36,627 nt of DNA, taken from NCBI GenBank assembly GCA_023228465.1, contig JALOBC010000030.1, positions 1 through 36,627 of the forward strand, given 5' to 3'. Made by a program: the position numbers and the translations under genes. The DNA comes from Dokdonella sp. (GTDB taxonomy: Bacteria > Pseudomonadota > Gammaproteobacteria > Xanthomonadales > Rhodanobacteraceae). Below, one piece after another: positions 17,828 to 26,597 of the stretch (its first letter is position 1; the number at the start of each line of letters is the position of its first letter). The notes under the pieces are model-generated. The model had not been told where the DNA came from, ran no database searches, and saw nothing but the letters and a program-made list of their open reading frames with translations.

Positions 17828-20800
17828 GTGCCCGCCGTTCTTCTCATCTTGTGCCTGTGCCTGTGGATCGCGCCGGCGTGGGCGGCCGATCCGCTGGCGC
17901 CTCCCGGTGCGTATCCGCAGGGTGGCGCCGACCATGCGTTCCAGCCGCTCGACGGCGCCCGGCCATTCCCGCCCGAGATCCTCACCGAAGTCCTGTTCGA
18001 CCGGGTCGGCTTCCTCTGGATCGGCACCCGCGAAGGCCTCTACCTGCACGATGGGCAGCGCTTTCGCAAGTTCCAGCACGAGGTCCAGAATCCCGGCTCG
18101 ATCTCGAGCAACGGCATCCGCGGCGTGTTCGAGGACAGTCACCAGCGCCTGTGGATCAACACCATCAGCGGCGGCCTCAACCTGCTCGACCGGGCGACCT
18201 GGCAGTTCCGCAGCTGGCGCCACCAGCGCAATGACCCACAGAGCCTGATCCACGATGGCGTGTTCGCGCTTGCCGAAGCGCCCGGAGGCAGGCTGTGGGT
18301 GGGTACGCAGGCCGGTCTGGACCTCTTCGATCCGGCAACGGGCGAGTTCGCGCGCACGCCGCTGGCGACCGGTGGCGAGTTCATCATCGCGCTGCTCATC
18401 GACCGCGATGGGCGATTGTGGGTCGCCACGCTCGGCCAGGGGCTTTTCCGCCAGCGCGCCGACCACAGCGGCTTCGAGCCGGTGCCCTTCGCGCGCGCCC
18501 CGCCGCAGCTGGACGTCTTTTCACTGGCCGAGGATCGCGCCGGGGAGATGTGGGTCGGCACGCGCTTCGGACTGTATCGCGTGGATGCGCAAAGCGACCG
18601 CCTGGTCGCGGCGGATACCGGCCGTATCGCCGGCAAGCCGATCACCAACGTGACCGCGCTCCTGCCCGCGCCCGACGGCGGCGTATGGGTCGGGACCTTT
18701 GGCTCGGGGTTGTTCTGGAAGGCTGCCGCTGCCGAGCAGTTGCAGCCGGTGCCGCTCGGGCCGGAGGGTCCGGGTGCGCTGCACATCGACTCCGGGGCGC
18801 TGGCCTTCGCGCCGGACGGACGGTTGTTCGTCGGCACCTTCGGTGCCGGCCTCATGCGCGCGAGCCCGCAGCTGGCCGGGCTGCGCACCTGGCGCGAGCG
18901 CACCAGCGCCGACGACCGGGCAGGTTTGTCCGCCCAGGATGTCTATGCGCTGCAGGCGCTGCCCGCCCGCGAGGGCTCCGGTGAACACCTGCTGGTGGGA
19001 AGTTTCGGTGGCGGCATCGACGAGATCGATGTTGCGCAGGGCACCGTCACACATGCACCGCTGCCCGCCAGCGACGAAATCGATGCGCGCCTGAGCGGCA
19101 CCACCGATCTCATGCGCACGCGCGCCGGAGTGCTCTGGGCCACCACCAACGAAGGCGTCTTCCGCTGGGATCGACGCAGCGGTCGGTTCCACCCCTACCT
19201 CGCCGACGAGGAGGCGGCCGCGAGCGGCCTGCCGGGATACAGCTTTGCCTTGCTGGAAGACCGGGCGGGGCGCATCTGGGTCGGCAGCGCCGGCACCGGA
19301 CTCTACCTGTACCGGCCCGAGCGGGACGGTTTCGTCAACTTCCGGCCGGTAGCCGGCAAGCGCGACTCCCTGCCGGACGACTTCGTCACGGTGCTGCTGG
19401 AGGATCGGCGCGGCCGGCTGTGGGTCGGTACGCGATCCGGTGGCATCGGCGTGTGCCGCCTTGCGCAGGAACTCAGGTGCGAGACGATCGCGGCGGGTCG
19501 CGGCCCGACCCAGGTCAGCCACGACCACATCACCTCGCTGCTCGAGGCACCGAACGGTTCGATCTGGGCGGGCAGCGCCGGCGGCGGACTCAACCGGCTG
19601 AACCTGGATGCAGACGGCCGTGTCGCGGGTGTGGAGCGTTGGACGCGCGACCAGGGGCTGGTGGACGACGATGTGATGGCGCTGGTGTATGCGCCGGATG
19701 GCGCGCTGTGGCTCTCCACGCACGGCGGCCTCTCGCGGCTCGATGCGCAGACGGGGCGGCTGGCCAACCTGACCACCGCCGATGGCCTGCCCACCACCGC
19801 GTTCAATCCGAAGGCAGCGTTGCTGCTGGGCGGACGCCTGTACTTCGGCTCGGCCAAGGGCGTGGTGGCGATCGATCCGCTCGACCTGCCGGCGCGCGGC
19901 ACACCGCCCAGGACCGTGATCGAGGCGGTCAGCGGCCTCGATGCAGCGCATCTGCCGACGCGGCCGATGTGGCAGCTCGACACCTTGCGCGTGCCCTGGC
20001 GCATGCCGTTCTCGCTGCAACTCGCGGTGCTCGGCTATGGCGGCGGTCAACCGCATTTCCAGTACCGCATGGACGCGGCCGAGCCATGGACGAATCTTGG
20101 CGAACATGGGCAATTGACCCTGCATGCGCTGGCCGCCGGCGAGCATCGGCTGGAGGTGCGCGCGCGGCTCGGCGGGCACGACTGGACGCTGGCGCGCCCG
20201 CTGCGGCTCGAGGTCGTGCCGCCCTGGTGGCGCAGCACCGCGGTGCAGGCCAGCGCGGCGATGCTGGCGCTGTTCGCCCTGCTGGCGGCCTTCTGGTGGC
20301 GGGTGCATGAACTGGAACTGCGCAATCGCGAGCTGCAACGGGTGCATGGCCTGCGCGAGCAGGCGCTGGCCGAAGTGCAGGACAGCGAACGGCGTCTCGG
20401 CGAGGCGTTCGCCACGTTGCGGCGCATGACCATGCGCCTGGAGGCGGCCAAGGAAAAGGAGCGCACGCATCTTGCACGTGAGTTGCACGACGAGTTCGGC
20501 CAGGCCCTGACCACCATCAAGATCAATCTCGGCCTGGCGCTTCAGCAGGCGCCTTCGGCGAACAGCCGCGCGCGCGTGGGCGACACGATCGGCGTGATCG
20601 ATCGCCTGATCGGCCAGGTGCGTGCCCTGTCGCTGGACCTGCGCCCGCCACTGCTGGACGAGATGGGCCTGCTGCCGGCGCTGGAAGCGCACCTGGAGGC
20701 CGTGGCCGATCGCGCCGGCCTGCGCCTGGAGCTGGAGCTGGATCCACGCCTGGCGCAGGCGCGCAGCGATCACGACATGACCGTGTTCCGCATCGTGCAG

Positions 20801-21079
20801 GAGGCGCTGACCAACGTGGTGCGCCATGCGCAGGCGCGGGTGGTGGAGATCCGCGTCGCAGCCGTCGGCGGCGGCATCCGCATCCGCGTACGCGATGACG
20901 GCGATGGCTTCGACGTCGACGCGGTGCTCGCGCGCGCCAGTTCCGGCGAAGGGCTGGGGCTGTTTGGCATGCGTGAGCGCGTGCATGACCTGGGCGGGGA
21001 ATGGCGCGTGCATTCGCTGCCCGGTCGCGGCACCGAGATCGAGGTCACCCTGCCGGTCGAGGCGCCACCGGAGTCCTGA
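17828..21079 (+). CDS. Periplasmic beta-propeller sensor histidine kinase
   Basis: This 1083-residue sensor has a signal peptide (PAVLLILCLCLWIAPAWA), then about 14 two-component propeller repeats of the form RLWVGTxxGL (about residues 60-650), enough for two seven-bladed propellers. A Y_Y_Y-type domain follows (about 720-795, with HFQYRMDAAEPWTNLGEHG), one membrane helix at about 807-826, and a short coiled coil. The kinase is of the NarX/DesK type: HisKA_3 with phospho-acceptor His887 in ARELHDEFGQ, and an ATPase domain with IVQEALTNVVRHA and RDDGDGF. The layout copies the sensor half of Bacteroidetes hybrid systems but has no fused receiver. The GTG at 17828 places the signal peptide at the start; ATG 17777 is an alternative but lies too close to the preceding terminator. 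The cognate regulator follows directly. Confidence 0.9.
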   Translation: MPAVLLILCLCLWIAPAWAADPLAPPGAYPQGGADHAFQPLDGARPFPPEILTEVLFDRVGFLWIGTREGLYLHDGQRFRKFQHEVQNPGSISSNGIRGVFEDSHQRLWINTISGGLNLLDRATWQFRSWRHQRNDPQSLIHDGVFALAEAPGGRLWVGTQAGLDLFDPATGEFARTPLATGGEFIIALLIDRDGRLWVATLGQGLFRQRADHSGFEPVPFARAPPQLDVFSLAEDRAGEMWVGTRFGLYRVDAQSDRLVAADTGRIAGKPITNVTALLPAPDGGVWVGTFGSGLFWKAAAAEQLQPVPLGPEGPGALHIDSGALAFAPDGRLFVGTFGAGLMRASPQLAGLRTWRERTSADDRAGLSAQDVYALQALPAREGSGEHLLVGSFGGGIDEIDVAQGTVTHAPLPASDEIDARLSGTTDLMRTRAGVLWATTNEGVFRWDRRSGRFHPYLADEEAAASGLPGYSFALLEDRAGRIWVGSAGTGLYLYRPERDGFVNFRPVAGKRDSLPDDFVTVLLEDRRGRLWVGTRSGGIGVCRLAQELRCETIAAGRGPTQVSHDHITSLLEAPNGSIWAGSAGGGLNRLNLDADGRVAGVERWTRDQGLVDDDVMALVYAPDGALWLSTHGGLSRLDAQTGRLANLTTADGLPTTAFNPKAALLLGGRLYFGSAKGVVAIDPLDLPARGTPPRTVIEAVSGLDAAHLPTRPMWQLDTLRVPWRMPFSLQLAVLGYGGGQPHFQYRMDAAEPWTNLGEHGQLTLHALAAGEHRLEVRARLGGHDWTLARPLRLEVVPPWWRSTAVQASAAMLALFALLAAFWWRVHELELRNRELQRVHGLREQALAEVQDSERRLGEAFATLRRMTMRLEAAKEKERTHLARELHDEFGQALTTIKINLGLALQQAPSANSRARVGDTIGVIDRLIGQVRALSLDLRPPLLDEMGLLPALEAHLEAVADRAGLRLELELDPRLAQARSDHDMTVFRIVQEALTNVVRHAQARVVEIRVAAVGGGIRIRVRDDGDGFDVDAVLARASSGEGLGLFGMRERVHDLGGEWRVHSLPGRGTEIEVTLPVEAPPES

Positions 21080-21080
21080 C

Positions 21081-21737
21081 ATGGCCATTCGCGTGATCCT
21101 TGCCGATGACCACCAGCTCGTGCGGGCCGGCCTGCGGGCGCTGCTCGAGTCGCTGGCCGATGTCACCGTGCTGGCCGAATGCAGCGACGGCAGCGAGGCA
21201 CTCGAGGCGGTCGCCCGCCTGCAGCCGGACGTGCTGCTGCTGGATATCACCATGCCCGGCATGAATGGCCTCGAGGTGGCCCGCCGCGTGCCGCGGGTGA
21301 GCCCGTCGACCCGGGTGCTGGTGCTGTCGATGCACGCCAGCCCGGAATATGTGTCGCAGGCCTTGCGCGCCGGCATTGCCGGCTATCTCATCAAGGATTC
21401 CGCCGTGGAAGAGCTGCGTACGGCGCTGGACGCGATTGCCGCGGGGCGTCCCTATCTCAGCCCGGCCATCTCGGAAACGCTGCTGCACGGCTTCCTGCGC
21501 ACGGGTCGGCCGCCCGCGCAGGCCGGTGCCGAGCTCGAGCGGCTCACCGCGCGCCAGCGCGAAGTGTTGCAGTTGATCGCCGAAGGCCATGCCACGCGCC
21601 ACATCGCCGCGCGCTTGCATCTGAGCGTGAAGACGGTGGAAAGCCACCGCAGCCAGGTGATGGACCGGCTGGACATCCACGATGTCGCGGGCCTGGTGCG
21701 CTTCGCGATCCGCGCGGGCCTCATTTCGGCGGAGTAG
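21081..21737 (+). CDS. LuxR/NarL-family response regulator
   Basis: This 218-residue protein has a receiver domain with Asp9-Asp10, the phospho-acceptor Asp55 (VLLLDITMPGMNG), Ser83 and Lys105 (GYLIKDS). A linker leads to a LuxR-type helix-turn-helix at about 153-213 (LTARQREVLQLIAEGHATRHIA, then LHLSVKTVESHRSQVMDRL). The ATG is one base after the kinase stop codon, so the two genes form one translational unit. The regulator should be phosphorylated by the adjoining kinase and control transcription. Its targets are unknown; the secreted-protein genes that begin 242 bases downstream are a natural guess only. Confidence 0.96.
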   Translation: MAIRVILADDHQLVRAGLRALLESLADVTVLAECSDGSEALEAVARLQPDVLLLDITMPGMNGLEVARRVPRVSPSTRVLVLSMHASPEYVSQALRAGIAGYLIKDSAVEELRTALDAIAAGRPYLSPAISETLLHGFLRTGRPPAQAGAELERLTARQREVLQLIAEGHATRHIAARLHLSVKTVESHRSQVMDRLDIHDVAGLVRFAIRAGLISAE

Positions 21738-21979
21738 GGCCGCGCCGGCTGGCTGCATCAGAGCGTGCCGATGGGGCGGCACAGCAGACGCCGCGCACCG
21801 GCACAACCTTCCTTGTGCGCCTGACGGGCTGCCAACGACTTCCATACGCCCCCGAACTCAGGGATTGCCTGAGACGGATTCCGGGGTCTGCCCAATGGTG
21901 CGCCAGGCGAGCCGGGCCTACCGTGGCAACGCCACCCCACGCGGGCGGCGCTTCCTTTGCAAACCCTGTGGGGACCCTG
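21738..21979 (+). other. 242-bp gap upstream of the secreted-protein operon
   Basis: No gene is seen here. The gap holds a small perfect hairpin, GTGGC-AAC-GCCAC (21923-21935), within a G/C-rich stretch that could be a structured leader. No convincing -35/-10 pair and no terminator with a T-run were found after the response regulator. Known riboswitch cores for cyclic di-GMP and thiamine pyrophosphate were compared by eye and did not fit. Confidence 0.5.
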
Positions 21980-22621
21980 ATGAATTTGTCGAGAGTGTGC
22001 AAGCGGTTGTCGGTAACGATGGCCATGGCCATGGCCCTGGCGCTGGCGGTGTGTTCCGTCGCCGCCGCGCAGGGCAAGTCGCAGAAGCAGAACCTGGTGC
22101 AGCTCATCGAGAGCTCGCAGAGCATCGTCGCCGGCACGGTCACCAAGGTGACCGACGGCATCGATGCCAACGGGCTGCCATATACCGAAGTGACGCTCAG
22201 CGTGGGCATTGCGCCCAAGGGCGATATCCAGCGTGGCGACTATACGTTCCGCCAGTTCGGCCTCATCAAGCCGCGCACGCTGCCGAACGGCAAGCGCATG
22301 CTGATGGTGACGCCGGAAGAATTCCCCAGGTGGCATGCCGACGAATACGTGGTGGCGTTCCTCTACCACCCGGCGGCGAAGACCGGCCTGCAGACGACCT
22401 CGGGCCTGGCCCAGGGCAAGCTGCTCAAGGTCAATGACATGCTGGTCAACCAGTACGACAACGCCGGCCTGTTCGACAACATCACCGTGAAGCCGGGCGT
22501 GCTGTCCAGCAACGAGCAGGCGGTGCTGGCCTCCAGGGGCCCGGTCAAGGCCGCGGACCTGCTCGGCCTGATCAACCACATCGTCGCGGACAAGCTGCTG
22601 GAGCAGGGGGCGATCCGATGA
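21980..22621 (+). CDS. Secreted protein of unknown function
   Basis: This 213-residue protein has a clear signal peptide (basic start MNLSRVCKRL, hydrophobic core MAMAMALALAVCSVAAA, cleavage near AQG). The mature part begins LVQLIESSQSIVAGTVTKV and continues with YTEVTLSVGIAPKG and DYTFRQFG. That pattern, a statement of 'site, VAGTV, then ThrxVThrLeuxVal strands', is one I associate with small beta-barrel domains in secreted proteins that sit beside matrixin-like proteases; this is inference. It ends with ATGA overlap on the next gene, so it is translationally coupled to the metalloprotease and may be its partner, inhibitor or chaperone. I do not recognise a named family. Confidence 0.85.
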   Translation: MNLSRVCKRLSVTMAMAMALALAVCSVAAAQGKSQKQNLVQLIESSQSIVAGTVTKVTDGIDANGLPYTEVTLSVGIAPKGDIQRGDYTFRQFGLIKPRTLPNGKRMLMVTPEEFPRWHADEYVVAFLYHPAAKTGLQTTSGLAQGKLLKVNDMLVNQYDNAGLFDNITVKPGVLSSNEQAVLASRGPVKAADLLGLINHIVADKLLEQGAIR

Positions 22622-25140
22622 ACCGCACATTCAATCTTCCGCTCGCCCTCGCCCTGCTTGCCGCCAGCGCCTGCGTGCAGGCCGCGGGGCCCCTGATCGT
22701 CAGCGATGAAACCGGTGAACTCAAGCCGGTGGTATGGGAGACCGGCAACGGCCCGATCCCCGTCTATACCGATGGTGGCGCGGCCTTCACCTTCGACGTC
22801 GATGGCGTGACGCCCTTCATCAGCCTGCAGCAGGCGAACTGGATGACCGGCGAAGCGTTCCGCCAGTGGAGCCAGGTGCCGACTTCGACCTTCGAGGCCA
22901 CCGTCCAGGGCACCATCCTGGAGAAGACCGGCGTCGCCGACGTCACCAGCGCGAACATCGACCAGTTCATCGGCGTGGAGAACGGCCCCGGATTCTGGGT
23001 CATCTACGACACCGATGGCAGCATCATGGAAGACTTCTTCGGCGTGCCGCGCAACTCGGTGTTCGGCATCTCCACGCCGGAATTCGGCGACGGCAACGGG
23101 CACATCACCGAATCGTGGACCGTGCTCAACGGCTGGGGCGTGGATGCCAGCGATACCGGCACGCAGGGCCCGCCCGATCCCGACCAGGTGTTCGGCGCCA
23201 GCTTCGAGTCCTTCGTGCCGCGCGGCGCCAACTATGCGGGCGTGTTCACCCATGAGATCGGCCATGCGCTGAACCTCAGCCACTCCCAGGTCAACGGGCC
23301 GATGGTCTACCAGAGCTTTGCCTATGCGCCGTTCTATCCAGGCGTGCCGGGCTGCGTGGAGCCGCTCTACAGCTACCAGGACTGGTCGGCGCCGCCCGAG
23401 CAGATGATCGACCCGGCCACCCTCGAGACCATGTTCCCGTTCATCGACAATGCCGGGCCCGGCGGCGCCGCCCAGGCGAGCGTCGATATCACCGACGACG
23501 TCAACGGGGTGTCCAACCTCTACCCGACCGCCGCCTATCTGGCGCAGACCGGATCGATCAGCGGCATCCTGCGGCTCAAGGATGGCGTCACCCCGTACAG
23601 CGGCATCAACGTGATCGCCCGCAACGTGGCCAATCCGCTGTTCGATGCCGTGTCGGACATGACCGGCAGCGCCACCCAGGGCCATCTGGGCCCGGATGGC
23701 CGTTTCACCATTCGCGGCCTGACGCCCGGCGCCAGTTACCGGGTGTACATCGAGGAAATCACCTCCGGGGGCTATCCCACTACGCCGCAACCGATGGTGT
23801 CGGAAGGTGAGTACTGGAACGTGGCGGAAAGCGCCAATCCCCTCACCGACACGGCTTGCGACGCCACTTCCGTCGTGGTCGCCGCGGCCGACACGCATCC
23901 GGCGGACATGGTCTTCAACGGCTTCGAAGACGGCGTGCAGTTCACGCCGGTGATCGCCGCCTACCTGAGCTCGCTGTCCACCGACGGCACCCGCGCCGGC
24001 GGCAGCTTCAATTCCGGGATGGGCGCCCTGCTGTGGCGGCGCGAGAGCGGCGCGGAAATCCTGCCCGAGGGCATCGGCACCAACACCGGCGCCATCGACG
24101 GGCCGGGCACGCGCATGGCGGTGCAGGTGGATCCTGACGGCAACGGCATTGCCGAACCGGCCATCTGGCACGAGGACGGCAGCCTGCGCCTGCTTGGCGA
24201 CCTCAACGGCGATACCTGCGGAGGCTCCAGCGAGTCCGGTTCGGAAAGTGCGGTGGCCTGGGGCATGGACAAGTCCGCCAGCAAGGTGGTCGGCATGGCC
24301 TACGTGGACATCAACGGCGACGGCTCGTGCCAGAGCAGCGGCGAGGTGGTGCCGATCGTGTGGGACGAGAATGGCGGCATGCGCGAACTGCAGCACGACG
24401 GATCGCTGCCCTGGACGCGCGCCAACACCGTGTCCGGCAATGGGCGCGTGGTGCTCGGCGTATCGAACTTCCAGAACGCCTGGGCGTGGATCGACGAGGG
24501 CGCGCCGGTGGACCTCACCGCGCTGACCGGAGCGCAGGATGCCAACGCGGTCAACTTCGACGGCAACGTGGTCGCCGTGGCCGGCTTCGACGAGGACACC
24601 TGGCGCAACACCGGCGTCCTGCAGTGGAACCCGTGGCTCGGTACCGGCCCCGAATCGCTGACCAACGTGGACAGCCTGCGCTACTGCACCGATATCCCGG
24701 CGCTGGACTTCTTCGGCGACAACCTGTGCGACGACATGACCGCCGAGGAAGTGTATGAAATGATGGGCTCGGTGCCAGTGGAAGTGTTTGGCATCAACGA
24801 TGCCGGCACGGTGATGATCGGCCGCGCGGGCAGCTTCATGACCGGCGTGTATGGCGCGCTTTGGGTCAAGGACGTGGGCTGGAAGGTGATGGCCGACTTC
24901 CTGCGCGAGCAGGGCGTGGTCGAGGCCAACAACCTGCCCATCGAGAACCCGATCGGCATCAGCGGCGTGGGCGACACGATCATGGGCGGGCTGGCCGGCC
25001 TGCAGTTCACCTGGATGATCGACCTGCACCAGGCTTACGTCTGCAAGAACGGCGTGTCGATCCGCACCACCTTCCCGGACGGGATGCGTGCCGAGGTCAT
25101 CAACGGCGCCGAACCGGGTCGCTGCGAGTTCATCGACTGA
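22618..25140 (+). CDS. Secreted metzincin-like zinc protease with repeat-rich C-terminus
   Basis: This 840-residue protein starts with a signal peptide (MNRTFNLPLALALLAASACVQA). The catalytic zinc motif HEIGHALNLSH lies at residues 212-222 (His212, Glu213, His216, His222), followed by PMVYQS, a plausible Met-turn. The usual Gly of HExxHxxGxxH is Asn219. A carboxypeptidase-regulatory-like beta domain follows (about 315-380, SISGILRLKDGVTPYSGINV to FTIRGLTPGASYRVYI). The second half (about 440-830) is made of repeated strands such as ALLWRRESG, PAIWHEDGSLRLLGDLNGD, PIVWDENGGMRELQHDG and GALWVKDVGW, resembling HAF-type extracellular propeller repeats. Between the two lies VFNGFEDG (432-439). The gene overlaps the preceding secreted protein gene by 4 bases and ends at a strong terminator. 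Substrate unknown. Confidence 0.85.
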   Translation: MNRTFNLPLALALLAASACVQAAGPLIVSDETGELKPVVWETGNGPIPVYTDGGAAFTFDVDGVTPFISLQQANWMTGEAFRQWSQVPTSTFEATVQGTILEKTGVADVTSANIDQFIGVENGPGFWVIYDTDGSIMEDFFGVPRNSVFGISTPEFGDGNGHITESWTVLNGWGVDASDTGTQGPPDPDQVFGASFESFVPRGANYAGVFTHEIGHALNLSHSQVNGPMVYQSFAYAPFYPGVPGCVEPLYSYQDWSAPPEQMIDPATLETMFPFIDNAGPGGAAQASVDITDDVNGVSNLYPTAAYLAQTGSISGILRLKDGVTPYSGINVIARNVANPLFDAVSDMTGSATQGHLGPDGRFTIRGLTPGASYRVYIEEITSGGYPTTPQPMVSEGEYWNVAESANPLTDTACDATSVVVAAADTHPADMVFNGFEDGVQFTPVIAAYLSSLSTDGTRAGGSFNSGMGALLWRRESGAEILPEGIGTNTGAIDGPGTRMAVQVDPDGNGIAEPAIWHEDGSLRLLGDLNGDTCGGSSESGSESAVAWGMDKSASKVVGMAYVDINGDGSCQSSGEVVPIVWDENGGMRELQHDGSLPWTRANTVSGNGRVVLGVSNFQNAWAWIDEGAPVDLTALTGAQDANAVNFDGNVVAVAGFDEDTWRNTGVLQWNPWLGTGPESLTNVDSLRYCTDIPALDFFGDNLCDDMTAEEVYEMMGSVPVEVFGINDAGTVMIGRAGSFMTGVYGALWVKDVGWKVMADFLREQGVVEANNLPIENPIGISGVGDTIMGGLAGLQFTWMIDLHQAYVCKNGVSIRTTFPDGMRAEVINGAEPGRCEFID

Positions 25141-25164
25141 CGTCGCGATTTCCCGGTGCAATTG

Positions 25165-25193
25165 GAGGCGGGGGCAACCCCGCCTCTTTTTTT
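25165..25193 (+). terminator. Rho-independent terminator after the metalloprotease gene
   Basis: GAGGCGGGG (25165-25173) pairs perfectly with CCCCGCCTC (25178-25186) around a GCAA tetraloop, followed by seven T (25187-25193). It lies 25 bases after the stop codon and closes the two-gene operon. Confidence 0.95.
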
Positions 25194-25306
25194 GCCTTTC
25201 GCGGGCGGCGGGCGTTGCCAGAGCGACAAGGTGTAGCATCGCCCCATGCCTGTGCGTTCCCGACCACATGCGCCTTCCGTGCGCCTGGTTTGTCTTCCGG
25301 CTGGCC

Positions 25307-26494
25307 ATGCCTGACTACGACTTTTCCACTCTCGTCGATCGCAGCGCGCTCGGTTCGGCCAAGTGGGCGGCCATGCGACGCGCAAATCCGGCCGTGCCGC
25401 CGGGCATCCCGCCGTTCTCGGTTGCCGATCTCGACCTGCCGAACGCGCCCGAGATCATCACCGGGCTCAAGGCCTTTCTCGATGAAGCGGTGCTCGGCTA
25501 CACACGGCCGACGCCGGCCTACACGCAGGCGGTGATCGACTGGATGGGGCGGCGCCACGACTGGCGGGTGCAGCCGGAATGGCTCGTGCAGACCGGCGGC
25601 GTGGTGCCGGCGCTGTGCACGGCGATCCGCGCGTTCACTGCGCCGGGAGATGGCGTGATCGTGCAGCCCCCGGTGTACTACCCGTTCTACGGCGCCATCC
25701 AGGGCAATGGCCGGCGCGTGGTGCGCAACCCCTTGCTGCTGCGTGACGGCCATTACCGCATGGATTTCGATGGCCTGCGCAGGCTCGCCGCCGAGCCCGC
25801 CAACCGCCTGCTGCTGGTGTGCAGCCCGCACAACCCGGTCGGGCGTGTGTGGACGCGCGAGGAACTGGCCGAGCTTGCCGACATCGTGCTCGCCAACGAC
25901 CTGCTGCTGGTGAGCGACGAGATCCATTTCGATCTCGTCCTGCCGGGTCACCGGCATCGCGTGATTGCCACCCTCGGCGAAGCCATCGCCCGGCGCAGTG
26001 TCATCTGCACGGCGCCGAGCAAGAGCTTCAACCTGGCCGGCATGGCGGCCAGCAACATCGTGATCGAAGATGCGGCGTTGCGCGCGCGCTTCGCCCGTGC
26101 GCTGGAAGCCGACGGCTTCTTCTTCCTCACCACGCTGGCCTACAAGGCCTGCGAACTGGCCTACACCCGCTGCGAGGCATGGCTGGATGGCCTGCTCGGG
26201 CTCATTGCCCGCAACCAGGCCCTGGTGCGCGCCTTCATGGCCGAACGCCTGCCCGAGGTGACCGTGTTCGATCTCGAGGGCACCTACCTGCAGTGGATGG
26301 ACTTTCGCCGCCTTGGCAAGGACGCAGCGCAGCTCAGGGCCATCCATGAGCGCGAGGCGCTGGTGTTCTTCGACGAAGGCACGCTGTTCGGGCCCGAAGG
26401 CGCCGGATTCGAGCGCATGAACCTTGCCACCCCGACGGCCGCCGTCGAGGCGGCCCTCGAGCGTCTTGCGCGCGCTCACCGCGCCTCTTCCTGA
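25307..26494 (+). CDS. PatB/MalY-type cystathionine beta-lyase or aminotransferase
   Basis: This 395-residue PLP enzyme belongs to the fold type I PatB/MalY family, which mostly cleaves C-S bonds (cystathionine or cysteine conjugates) to pyruvate, ammonia and a thiol. Family motifs are in order: MPDYDFSTLVDR at the start, GYTRPTPAY, QPPVYYPF, CSPHNPVGRVW, SDEIHFDLV and the PLP-binding Lys239 in APSKSFNLAG. The length matches the family. The ATG at 25307 gives the standard N-terminus; an in-frame ATG at 25268 would add 13 residues. It stands alone between a terminator and the merR promoter. A true aminotransferase role is an alternative. Confidence 0.92.
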   Translation: MPDYDFSTLVDRSALGSAKWAAMRRANPAVPPGIPPFSVADLDLPNAPEIITGLKAFLDEAVLGYTRPTPAYTQAVIDWMGRRHDWRVQPEWLVQTGGVVPALCTAIRAFTAPGDGVIVQPPVYYPFYGAIQGNGRRVVRNPLLLRDGHYRMDFDGLRRLAAEPANRLLLVCSPHNPVGRVWTREELAELADIVLANDLLLVSDEIHFDLVLPGHRHRVIATLGEAIARRSVICTAPSKSFNLAGMAASNIVIEDAALRARFARALEADGFFFLTTLAYKACELAYTRCEAWLDGLLGLIARNQALVRAFMAERLPEVTVFDLEGTYLQWMDFRRLGKDAAQLRAIHEREALVFFDEGTLFGPEGAGFERMNLATPTAAVEAALERLARAHRASS

Positions 26495-26543
26495 CCTCGA
26501 AGTGACCCGTTGGCACGCCGCCGCACCGGCGGCTGTGCGGGGC

Positions 26544-26584
26544 TTGACATGCCTTTCGCTTTAATCAACACTGTTTGTGACAGT
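26544..26584 (+). promoter_or_regulatory. Promoter and palindrome upstream of the merR gene
   Basis: TTGACA (26544-26549) is a perfect -35 box. A good -10 is not clear at the standard distance (AACACT at 26567-26572 with 17 bases). Over and just after it lies the palindrome ACTGT-TTGTG-ACAGT (26570-26584), which ends 13 bases before the merR ATG. MerR proteins bind such dyads near their promoters, so this is a likely operator for autoregulation. Confidence 0.5.
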
Positions 26585-26597
26585 TAAGGTGTTTGAT

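Noticed and set aside
18521-21376. 951-codon minus-strand frame opposite the sensor kinase, and similar frames at 22363-25308 and 32120-35713
   Set aside because: All lie opposite well-supported genes and have the composition expected from reverse reading of high-GC codons. No motif was recognised.
21880-21975. Possible cyclic di-GMP (GEMM) or TPP riboswitch ahead of the secreted-protein operon
   Set aside because: A GCCGGGCCTA string and a CTGAGA string are present, but the flanking conserved cores and stem order do not match either class.
25201-25239. TTGCCA and TAGCAT as a promoter for the PatB/MalY gene
   Set aside because: The spacing is only 13 bases, too short for sigma-70.
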